Assembly (NCBI GenBank): GCA_905221605.1
Contig: CAJNDS010000147.1
Span: 241,667 to 305,666, forward strand
Direction of reading: 5' to 3'
Source: Symbiodinium natans
Lineage: Eukaryota; Sar; Dinophyceae; Suessiales; Symbiodiniaceae
DNA: 64,000 nucleotides
A program made the position numbers and the translations under genes. A model generated the notes under the pieces. It had not been told where the DNA came from, searched no databases, and saw only the letters and a list, made by a program, of their open reading frames with translations. Below, one piece after another: positions 47,009 to 59,000 of this stretch (the first letter of the stretch is position 1; each line of letters starts with the position of its first letter).

Positions 47009-50000
47009 CCTAAACCCTAAACCTTATAATCGTCGCTATGAAGGACTGTTAGTATAAGGGGAAACATCCCAAGCCTCACGCCGTAAAATTTCAAGAGCCA
47101 TGGCAAGGTTTAGCTCCCCTCCACTAGCAAGCAGAAGCTAGGACCCAGTGTAGGGTTTAGGGATTACGGATTAGGGTTAGGGTTTAGGGCAATTCTAGGG
47201 CCCAGAAGGACGATTAGGCGTATAGGCCCCTGTTAAACAGAAAATGGTTCCTCTTAGGTCTAGGAGTCTAGGAAGATGAGATACCTCCAGCCCGAACTCT
47301 GTTATCAGAAAGGTGCCGTTTTAAAGGACAACTATAAGGTCTTTATCACCCTAAACCCTAAACCCTAAACCCTAAACCCTAAACCCTAAACCCTAAAGCC
47401 TAAACCCTAAACCCCTTTGTTTGCCAGGCAAATGTTTCCGAGTGCTGGGCGAATCTCCGGGCTCAGCTCTTTCCAAACCTGCAAAAGCAGGACCAGGGTT
47501 TAGGGTTTAGGGTTAGGGTTTAGGGTTTAGGGTTTAGGGTTTAGGGTTTAGGGTTTAGGGTTTAGGGTTTAGGGTTCAGGGTTTAGGGTTCAGGGTTCAG
47601 GGTTTAGGGTTTAGGACCTGGGGGTTTTGGTGTTCTGCATTTTGGGGGGGCTCATGGCTCCTTGACGTTGAAGGCAGTTAGTTGGGATGTTCCCCCTTAT
47701 ACTACCAGCCCTTAATAGGGAAAAACACAGGGGTTGCTTCGTGTGGCTTGGTAGCCTCAACCTCCCAAGTCCGAGCAGCCTTGTCTCCTCCTCTGCGTTT
47801 TAGGGCTGAGGGTTTAGGGTTTGGGGTTAGGGCCCCAGTGGCTTAGCCTAGGTTGCCCAGTCGTGCCCTTGTTCCCTTCCTGGGGGGTTTTAGGTTACCT
47901 TACACACCCCTTCAAGCAAAAAAACAACACAACGCAGCACCCTGGTAGCCCAAGTCTGGTGCTCCTGGAGGAGGAGGCACGTTCAATTCGAGATGAGCCT
48001 GAACCGCCGACCCTTGTGCCTTGGGCTATAGGGTTCTTGAGGGAGGGGGAGTTCATGGGGGGGGTGGGTACCTAGGGAACCTTAAGGAAGCTTAGGGAGC
48101 AGTAGGGAGTATTAGGGAACCATCGGTTACATACCCCTGGCAGCCCCCTCCCTTAAGGATAGCTCCGGCGCGCTGACTGCGTCAGCCGCCCTAAACCCTA
48201 AACCCCAAAACCACGCGGGCGAGTGGACGCCAGTAAGCCGCCCGAGGCCATCCTCCATCTGTTTCTCAAGAACCCCAAAAAGTAATCTTCGTTGTTTTCG
48301 GTTACCCAAGGGTTCTTCACTTGGAGGTTCAGGGCACGTACCACCCCAATTATGACTTGAGTAGGTGATAAGTAGACTTACAATTCGGGTTAGAAGTACA
48401 CATGGACCCGAATCCTAAACCCTCAAACCCTTAACCCTCCAAATGCCCATGAACCTCCAAGCAGGTGAACCCTAAACCCTAAAACCCTAAGCCCTAAACC
48501 CCAAACCCTAATCCTAAACCCAAAAGCCTAATCCTAAACCCCAAACCCTAAACACCTAAACCCTAGACCCCAAACCCTAAACCCTCAAACCTAAACCCTA
48601 AACCCCAAACCCTAGACCCCAAACCCTAAACCCTAAACACCAGATTCAAACCCTAAACCCCAAACCCTAAACCCAAACCCTAAACCCCAAACCCTAAACC
48701 CTCAACCCTCAACCCTAAACTCTAAAGAACTCTGAGCCCCCGACCCAGGCGGCTGCGGCTGGTCGATGTGCGGGCGCTCAGCGCCCAGCGGCGCCGAAGG
48801 TCGAGGCCGGGGTGTGGGGTTTAGGTTTGGGGTTTAGGGTTTAGGGTTTGGGGTTTGGGGTTTGGGGTTTAGGGTTGCGGTTTAGGGTTTGGGGTTTGAG
48901 GTTTGGGGTTTAGGGTTTGGGGTTTAGGGTTTAGGGTTTAGGGTTTGGTGCTTAGATTTTAGGGTTTGGGGTTTGGGGTTTACGGTTTGGGGTTCAGGAT
49001 TTAGGGTATGGGGTTTGGGGTTTGGGGTTTAGGGTTTAGGGTTTGGGGTTTGGGGTTTATGATTTAGGGTTTGGGGTTTAATCAGGGTTTAGGGTTTTTC
49101 GGTTTGGGGTTTAGGGTTTAGGATTTATTGTTTGGGGTTTAGGGTTTCGGGTTTGGGGTTTGGGGTTTAGGTTTAGAGCGTTAGGGTTTGGGGTTTGGGG
49201 TTTAGGGTTTAGGGTTTCAGCGACATTGTGGCTGTAGTTTCGAGGGTTAATTAATCGTTTAGGGTCTCATTGCGCGTTCAAGGATGGTTGAGGATTTTGT
49301 TGGAGGGCTCGGGGGGGGGGGGGGGGGGGGGGAAGGGAAGGGTTTCTACTGTTTAGGGCTCCCGAGGTTTGAGTGCTTTTGTGGTTTTTGTAGAACAGGA
49401 TTGTGGCGGTCGTTATAGTATAATCTTATAGGGACCTGAAGGAAACACTATGAGTAAGGATTCCGACCCGTATATTTTTTCGCGGATATCACCGCTACGA
49501 CACGGAAGCCTATACGCACTACCTTGCAGCTGCGTCTTTGGGGATATGTGAGTTTAAACGGCTTGTGGCCGATCCACATAAGAGAGTATAGCAGCATGGG
49601 CTGTGTGAGCTGAGCCCACTTTCACCGCGGTAGAACCAGGGCGCAGGGGGCGGGCGGAGCCTAAACCCTACACCGTAAACCCTAAACCCTAAACCCTAAA
49701 CCCTAAACCCTAAACCCTAAACCCTAAACCCTAAACCCTAAACCCTAAACCCTAAACCTAAACCCTAAACCTTAACCGCTAACCCCTAAACCCTAAACCC
49801 TAAACCCTAACCCCTAAACCCTAAACCCTAAAAACCTTAAACCCTAAGCCCTAAGCCCTATAAACCCTAAACCCTAAACCCTTCCCGAAGCACTCGCAGG
49901 AAAAGCCTGCCAGGGGCCCGCGCCCGGGCTCCGCGGCTTCCATGCTAATTGGCAGGCTGCCAGGGCGGGCTTTGAAAAAGCAAGAAGTATGTTAGAGTTT

Positions 50001-53000
50001 AGGGTTTAGGGTTTATAGCGTCCTTGTTGGGATTAGGCTTCCGGCTTTGTAGGGCCAGCCAGCCTAGCCCCAAGCTTTCCTCTACGAGTGCCTGAAGCAG
50101 CTTCAGACATCTGATGAAACGACTCATATGTTGGGATGTCCCCCCCTATAGTAGTCCTTAATAGGGATTATAATCGGGGGTAATATATTTCCCCATTAAA
50201 GGACTGTTATGTTAGCACGCACAAGGGGGAGCATCTCAACTCATATGAGGGGACACTGAATCCCTTAAACCTACACGATCCCTAAACTCCCAAACCCCAC
50301 AGCCCCAAAAACCCTGAAACCCCAAGAGCCTCAAAAAAAACCCAAAACCCTGCAAGCCCAAAACCTGAAACCGGGCTTGGCGCAAGTTTAGGCTACGCCC
50401 ACGGTGCAAACCTCCTGTATTTGGGCCCCTTTTGTTTCAGCATGCGTCGGGAGTTCAGGACCCCGAGCGGAAAGCACTGACTCAAAGCATTTCACAGACA
50501 TCTTGGCCCGCTCCACATGTTGCGGAGCCTTCCTCGCGCAGGTGTTTTTGATCGACAGGCATCCCCGCATGCGCTTCGGAAATCGCAATAACACCACACC
50601 GCGAATCCCCAAATCCCAACACCCTAAGTTCTTAATTTCCAAAACCTAGAGTAGGCCCGTGTTCCCTTTTTTGCTGGGGGTTTAGGCTCCCTGAAAATCC
50701 CCTTCACACCAAAAACGGGCACCCATCTGATTCACTGGGTTCCTCTTGGGTCTCGACCTTCAACCTCTCAGCACAGTGGCACCGCAGTGAATGGTGCCCC
50801 GACCCGAACGCACCAAAGAGTACTTGGAGGTTCATGGTACCTATTAACCCACTAATGACTGTACTTATATCCCACTGATAAGCCCCTTAAGTGCCCTAAT
50901 ATGGTTGTAAGTACAGTTACAAGTACAGTGATAACTGGTTAATAAGTACCCCTAAACCCTAAACCTTTACTAAGTACAATGAATCTCCAAGTAGGTGGCA
51001 TGGCTTCGATCACAACGGCCGGCGTGGAGACCAAGTGGATGGAGGGGCTTTGGGTTTAGAAGGTTTAGGGTTTAGGGCTGGAGGGGTTCCCTAAAACAGG
51101 GTACCTACAAAGGGATCATCGTATAGGAACCCTAAACCCTAAACCTTCATGCTGGGGAAATGCCCGTGCGGGAACGCCCTTCTAAAGTCCTCGAAGGCCC
51201 TCTTCGGGTGGGGATGTCCTTTGGGCCCTAGTGGCCCGCAGGGTTTAGGGTTTATGCAAAAGGGTTTACAGTTTACGGTTTAGGGTTTAGGGGGCACTTC
51301 CGGCCGCTACTAGGTACAAAAGGCGGGACACCTTGGCCCTGGAATATTTGTTAATGGCCAGCCTTGACACATTGCTTTCTGCTTCGGCCCAGGCCACGTT
51401 TCTACAGGGTTCTTAAGGGGGGGAGGTTCAAGGGGGGTATGTAACCCAAGGTGCCCCTCCCTAGGCTTCCCAAATGTTCCCTAGGTACCTACCCCCTCCC
51501 CTTTAAGAACCCCATAAGTTTCGTGTCTTCCGTTTCCTTCTACCAGTACTGTAGGGTTGTAGGGGTGGTAGTGGGGGGGAGGATGGCAGGGGGTGTGTTG
51601 GGGTGGTGGTGGGTGGTGGGGGTCGGGCTGGTCCAGGGTGGTTGGGGTGGTGGTAGGGGTGGTGGTGGGGGGAGGGTTGGTGGTAGGGGTGGGCTGGAGA
51701 TAACTTTTCGACACGGTACTGCCAAAAAATTGAAACAGCCATGTTTAGGGTTCAAGGTTCGGGGCACAAAAGGCTGCACCCCGAAAGAAAATGCAACCCA
51801 CGGCTCCCAACACCCAACACACACAACGGTACAGCACGCAAAACTAGGACCCCAACTATGGACCTTTGGCCTTTTGAAGTTTTGCTTTTGGTTTAGTTTA
51901 CAAGAGGGTGTCTCTTTATAAGCCCCACCACCAGGACGGGCTATTAGGCCCTATAAGCCCTATAGTCAACCCTATAAAGGGCCTTTTGTGAAGGGTTGTA
52001 GGGTATAGTAGCCCGTCCTGGTACACAACAAAGAGAGATCGCCATCCCACTTCTTAGGTTACTGGAGAAACGTCTCACTTGACGGCTCTGCTTGTTCTAC
52101 TTCCCGCGGCGAGTCTCTTATGCTTAGGGGAAGCTAGTGAGCCCACACTCAAACGCCACTTCTTCCCCTTAGGTAGCCCTTAGCAAAAGTCCTGCACCCC
52201 GAGATCACCCGAAGAACCCCTGCCTCTCCCACTTGGGGTTCCGAAAACAGGGGTACCCCTTTTCGGGCTTCCTGTCAAAGGGGCAATTATCTAGTATTCT
52301 GGGGTGTTCAGGGTACCCCTATTTTTCGGAAATCCCCACTTCAAGGAGAAAGCAGTGGCATGAAGTGTATCGCTGCACGAAGACAGGCAGCGTGCCCTGA
52401 TGCTTACTTGAGGGTTGGGGTTTCGGGTTCAGGGTTTAGCTTTGGGTTTAGGGTTTCGGGTTAGCTTGCGGCTAAGTAGGCCCCTGGCATATCGGAAAGC
52501 AGTGGCATGAAGTGTATCGCTGCACGAAGACAGGCAGCGTGCCCCGATGCTTACTTGAGGGTTGGGGTTTCGGGTTCAGGGTTTAGGATTTAGGGTTTAG
52601 GGTTTCGGGTTAGCTTACGGCTAAGTAGGCCCCTGGCATATCGGACATTCATTGGGAGGTTCCCCCTTGTACTAGCAGTCCTTAATCGGAACTCTAGTAG
52701 GGGTACTCTAATCCCTACCAAGGACTGTTAGTATAAGGGGGAACATGCCAAGATATCTACCTTCTTGCGCTTAAGGGGCTCGGGTTCTGAGCTGCGCACG
52801 CTTGGAGCAATGTTTAGGGTTTAGGGTTTAGGGTTTAGGGTTTAGGGTTTAGGGTTTAGGGTTTAGGGTTTAGGGTTTAGGGTGCGGGGTAATCATGAAG
52901 CTACACCGAAGCAGACGCGACAGGCACCGAACCCTATAGCCAGGTGGCAAAAAGCGTAAGCCCTAAGCCCCAAAAGCCCCTAAACCCTAAACCCTAAACC

Positions 53001-56000
53001 CTAAACCCTAAACCCTAAACCCTAAATTCAACTGCAATCCGACAGCAGCACAACTTTCTCAGGCCAACACTATCATGGGGGCCAAGGACCAAAGCCTTGT
53101 CATAGTCGGGTAACATTTTACGTGTTTGAGGGTACTTAAGCTCAATAGGGAATAGGAATTTGTACTTTAAATACTATCCCAACCCGAAGCCCCTGATCTC
53201 CTAATCCCCCCCCCAAAACCTCTGAACGCTGTGCTCTACTAGCCCCATTTCTTGGGATGTTCCCCCCCTATACTAGCAGTCCTTAACAGGGATTATTCCT
53301 ATTAAGGAGCTGTTAGTAATTATAGGGGGAACATCCCTAAACCCTGAACCCGAAGGCCTGAACCCTGCTCGTATAAGAGGGAGCATCCCAACAACCCATT
53401 TCCCAAGAAAGCGCGGCCAGGCCGACTGAAGTGCGTGACCTGGACCGATGGCGCCACGCACTAAGCGCTGCCACAGATTTACCCTAAACCCTAAACCCCA
53501 AAAACTGGGTTTAGGGTTTAGGGTGTTGGGAGACCTGAACCAGCAAAAACAAGGGAGTTCAGGGTTTAGAGCTTATTGGAGCTTAGTGTTCTGAGCCGCA
53601 GCTGATTTTGAATCTTAAGCCCACGTCTTCTGAGTTTAGGGCTTATGGAACAAGGCTGTGCGAACAGGAACGCGTCGAGTTGGGTTGAGGGTTTTGGGTA
53701 TTGGGTTTAGGGTTTACAGTCCAGCAAAACCCTAAACCCGAAACCCAGGGTTTAGTTAAGGACTTTGGGGCTCTTGTGCTAGCTCACTATCGTGGCAGTC
53801 TTGCCCTGCGATGTTCAAAGAGGCCTTGATGCAAGAGAAGGGCTCTTCTTTGTCGCGGATTAGGGTTTAGGGTTCAGGGTTTTGGTTTTCTATCGTTCAG
53901 GGTACTACTTAAACACAATACGGAATGGAAGCTTGAATTTTTAATCCTCTCCCAACTATGAACTAGTCTTGGCTGGATGCAAAAGGGCTTCTGGCCGTGA
54001 CTGAGGCCCCGCCAAAGAATGGGCGCCCCTTGGCAGAAACCTTGAAAACCCCAAGCCCTTCATGCGAAAAACCCCAGACTATAAGCCCTAAACCCTATAA
54101 ACCCGAAACCGAAACCATAAATCAACCCTCTCAACCCTAAACTAAACTTTGCAACCCCTAAACCCTATAAAACCCTCAGCCCTAGAAAAAAAAAAAAACG
54201 CTCGAAACCCCAGAAAACCCATAGACTATCAATCCTCAGCCCTATAAACCCCCAACGCCTACAATCTCTAAGCCCTGAACAGCCCGAACCTTGAACTCCT
54301 AAGCCCGTTACCTGGCACAGGGCCACAGACCCGAAGTAGAATCTCCAGAGCCAGGGCTTAGGGTTTATGGTTTAGGGTATAGATTTAGGGTTTAGGGTTT
54401 AGGGTGGAGGGCCTCGAAGGGCCCCCTTACGATGACTACAGCCATTACCACGCGCTTCCCGACTCCCCCCCCCCCCGCGCCATTATCCCAAAAAGCCTGA
54501 ATGAGGGTGGCGGGTGAGAGGGAGCGGCCGCCTCGTCTCTGGAAGGGCCGGGCACGGGGTTTAGAGAAAAAGGTTTCGTGCAGGCTCAACCAGCAGGATG
54601 TCTTAAGGTTTAGCGTTAGGGTTTAGGGTTTTGTGAGGCGTGAGCACCATCACTGTCCGCAACGATGGTGATGAGGCCGGAACGTCTACGATTGTTGTTG
54701 AGTTGGCCGAGAGTTTTCCGTTTCTCAAATGGGTGGCTGTCAAAATGATGGTCCCCTTTGGGGTCCCTAAGAGAATACGGCACCTAATATTTAGGCTACC
54801 CCAAAAGGGATGATGATTTTGGCAACCACCCAAATCACAGTTACTGGGGTTTAGGGTTTAGGGTTTAGGGTTTAGGGTTTAGGGTTTAGTGTTTAGGGTT
54901 TAGGGTTTAGGGTTTAGGGTTTAGGGTTTAGGGGGCCCTCCTTGGTGGCATCCCTAGGCCGCGAAAGCCCGGATTATCTTGTCGCACATCCTCGACCTTG
55001 GACTTGGGTTCGATTCTAGTAGGCCCCTATGATAATCACTATTAAGGGCTGTGGGTAGTAGGCCCCTATTCGAAGAATCCCTATTAAGGGCTGTGGGTAG
55101 TAGGCCCCTATGATAATCCCTATTAAGAACTGTGGGTGTAAGGGGGAACGTCCCAACCTTGGACCTCAAACCCGCTCAGGAATTCCGTTTCCCTGCCACC
55201 TCTTCTGACGAGTTCCAGGGTTGAGCTATGCTAAGTAGGGGCCAAGCAAACCCTAAGCCCTAAACCCTAACCCCTAAACCCTAAACCCTCGGGTTTAGGG
55301 TTTAGGGTTTAGGGTTTCGGGTTTTAGACGACGACCAGTCCCGGACCAATTGCCTGTGAAGTAACTAGGACCCAGAGTAGCCCCTTAGTCCCATTTTGTT
55401 GGGGATTTTGGTTCCCTTAGAAGCCCCTTTGAGGGTTTAGGATTTAGGGTTTAGGGTTTAGGGTTTAGGGTTTAGGGTAGGTCAGTTTTGGGTCTAGGTA
55501 ATTGAAGGGTATTGACATGACCCCTTGGGATGGGCCCTTCAAACCATCAAAGCCCTAAACCCAAGCAAGAAGGCACGGGGCCATGTATCTACCTTTCGAA
55601 GTAATATGGGGTGTACCTGCTATGGAATGAGGGATCTATGTACCCTCTACAATCCCTGAAAGGGCATATATCAGGGGCCGAGACAAGGTATCCGATTCTC
55701 TCCTTCCCTACTAGGGACCAGTCGGTTTTGGGTTGAGGTGGGAATCCTAAGCCGTACAGGGTCTCAGGGTCTTGTTTTTTGACTCGGCTCGGGGTTCCTT
55801 GTGGACGAAATGAACCCTAAAAGGGTTTATGGTTCATGTACCTTAGTAGGAATCATAGTAGCAAATAGGGTATATGATCCAAATTATATACCTTCATGAT
55901 GTGAATTATAGAAGTACACGGTATATGACCCAAACTTTAGGGTTCATTTGGCCCCCAAGGTTGGGTGGGACCCCTAAACCCTAAACCCTAAACCCTAAAC

Positions 56001-59000
56001 CCTAAACCCTAAACCCTAAACCCTAAACCCTAAACCCTAAGGTTCGTGGTTTTCCCCAGGTGGAGTGGGGGCGCGGCGAGATCGTGCTGGACGCGCGTGA
56101 GATTCATCATGGCAAGGCAGTCTGGTGCCTGGCCAGCATGTCAGATCCTAGGGATGCCGCGGTTTAGGGTTTAGGGTTTAGGGTTTAGGGTTTAGGGTTT
56201 AGGGTTTAGGGTTTAGGGTTTAGGGTTTAGGGTTTAGGGTTTAGGGTTTAACCAATGCGAAGCCCAAAGGCCTAAAACCTAGATGAACTCCCTCAACCCG
56301 ACAGGCTGAACACGAAGTGCCGGGATAGGGCTTAGGGCCTCGGGTTTTAGTGCAGCTCCTCATCCCTGAACCCTTTGAACCTTCTTGAACCTTTGCCCTC
56401 TCTCTCCCAAAAAAGTCAAAATGTCCTAAACCCTCCTGTCTCCCAGACAAGTTCACATGTTCTACACCCTCCCATCTCCCAACAAAACCCTAAATGTCCT
56501 AAACCCTAAACCCAAAACCCTAAACCCTAAAACCTCCTATCCCCAAAAAAGAATGTCCTACACCCTCCTGTGCGATCCCCCGAAGAACAACTGGAAATGC
56601 CCCAAATCTGCCCAAATACTCTAAGTGCCCGAAACTCCCTTTCAATCTCCCACAAGACTAAAACCCTAAACCCTCAACCCTCCCATCGCCCAAGACTCTA
56701 AAGTGTCCGAACTCTACATCTCCTAAACACTCCTCCACTACAAGTGTACGTTGGGGTTATAATTGCCCTGAACCCGCAAGACCTATCTCCCAAGCAACTC
56801 CACATCTCCAAAGCCCTCCTACCCTAAAGGGTTTAGGGTTTAGGGTTGGGGTTTAGGGTTTAGGGTAGACCCTCAAACCCCCGAAACCCCGAAACCCTAA
56901 AAAGGTCCCAGAGGGGGTCAGCTAGGCGGGTGACAAAAAGGCCCTGCAACCTAAACCCTAAAACCCCTAAAACCCTAAAACCCCTGAAACCCCGAAACCC
57001 TAAAACCCCGTCTCCCGAGCCTTGCCAGGTCAAACCCCGACCCAAAGAAAGAGGACTGGGTCTGGAGCTCCGGGTGGTAGGTAGGGTTTAGGGTTTAGGG
57101 TTTAGGGTTTAGGGTTTAGGGTTTAGGGTTTAGGGTTTAGGGTTTAGGGTTTAGGGTTTAGGGTTTAGGGTTTAGGGTTTAGGGTTTAGGGAGGCGTGAC
57201 CCAGGACCCAGCAAGGCGCAGGGCCTTAGGGGTGCTTAGGGTTGGGGTTTAGGGTCTAGGGTTTCGGGTTTGGGGTTTGGGGTTCTTAGGGTGTATAGGG
57301 TTGGGGGTTAGGGCGTATAGGGTGGATAGAGTTAGGGCCAGAAACTGATCCCTTACCGGCAATGACTCTCCTCTTGGGGGCTTTTTGGGCCGACTAGATA
57401 AGGCTGCGGGGCCTAGGGTTTAGGGTTCGGGGTTGATCCCCGAAGCCCCGCACCCTAACTTAACCCTTGAGCACAGAGGTCAGCTAGGCGGGTGGCAAAA
57501 GCAGAGATCCGCTCAAGGGCTGCCATTCGAAGTGTGCAGGGTTTAGGGTTGAGGGGTGTGGCCCGCGTGCGCGTGTTCCACCTTCGAATCCCGGACCATG
57601 GACTCAGGTCCATACTGGTCAGGTTCATAAGTGGGGTTCTCAGAACACAGGTTCTAGTATTCTGGGTATGTATGTAGTGCGCCCCCTACCCTTTCTGGGA
57701 GATGCACATTTTCGCCTCGTGGGTCCGTAGCGGATGACTGTACAAAGTGTGCTGTCGTGTTCTAGGGCTTAGGGCGAAGGGTTTAGGGTAGAACAAAACC
57801 CCTAAACTGCCCCGAGCCCTAGATCATCACGCAGAGGGCATGCGAGCTGCAAGGTAAGATTGCATCGCATGCCCAGCGTGGCCCGGATGTCGGTGTCGTT
57901 GACTCCCCAAAGGACTGTTGACTCCTGGCGGAGCTCCGGATCACACAACCCCCGAAGCTGCTACGACTGTTGCAATTCCAAATCTGGTTAAAAAGACCAG
58001 GAGCCTAAGCCCTTCACTGACCCTAAACCCTTTCAACACAAATCTTATGATTTTTAGTATTATTATTATTGTCATTATTATTATTAGTACACTGAAACCC
58101 TTTCAACACAAAGCCCTCAGCTGCGACCCCGAGATCTCTGGGTGCACACAGTGGCAGTCGATTGCCGTGTGCTGCAGCCGACTTGAGCGAAGTGGCCGGC
58201 CGACCATACATGTAAGGCCTTCACTCTTCCTGGGCTGTTCCTAAACCCTAACCCCTACACCCTAAACCCTAAACCCTAAACCGTAAACCCTAAACCCTAG
58301 CTTTCGACACAAGCCGACTTTCTAGGCCTCAGTCTTTAGGGCGGGTGGCTGCACGAGGGGGTTCCTACCTTGGGGACCAAATGAACCCTAAAGTTGGGGT
58401 CACAAACCCTATATCACTATACTATAATTCCTATTAGGGTGTAGGGTTTAGGGTTTAGGGACCCTATACTACTATAATCCCCATTAACGTATACAATCTG
58501 GGTCATATACCCTGTACTACTATAATTCCTACTCAAGGTATATGTACCATAAACCCTAAACCCCAAACCCCAAAAACCCTAAACCCCAAAAGCCCTAAGT
58601 CCTTTTAGGGTTCATTTCGTCCCCAGGGTATGTATACTATCTAGGCACATGGATCCTTGGGGACTGCCAGCCTGTCCGTGGTCAGAGCCATCTCCCAGCG
58701 CGTTCGTGGGGTAAGTAGGGTTTAGGGTTTTAGGGTTTAGGGTATAGGGTTTAGGGTTTACGGTTTATAGGGTTTAGGGTCATGGGGTAAGTACCAAGGC
58801 AGGTACTGTCTCACCCGCTTGCATCCTGCCGCATCTCAACACCACATCGGCCGGTAGCCAGACCTCGGAACTCTAGGGTTTAGGATTTGGGGTTTAGGGT
58901 TTAGGGTTTAGGGTAAACCCTAAACCCTAAACCCTTATCCGAAGCCCTGCACGCATCGCCTGGACCTGAGCATTCGCTTCACGCCTTCGTTTGCAATGGC

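Noticed and set aside
51451-51921. 156-codon Gly/Val-rich protein
   Set aside because: Driven by a GGTGGT-type low-complexity stretch between MITE-like elements; no motif.
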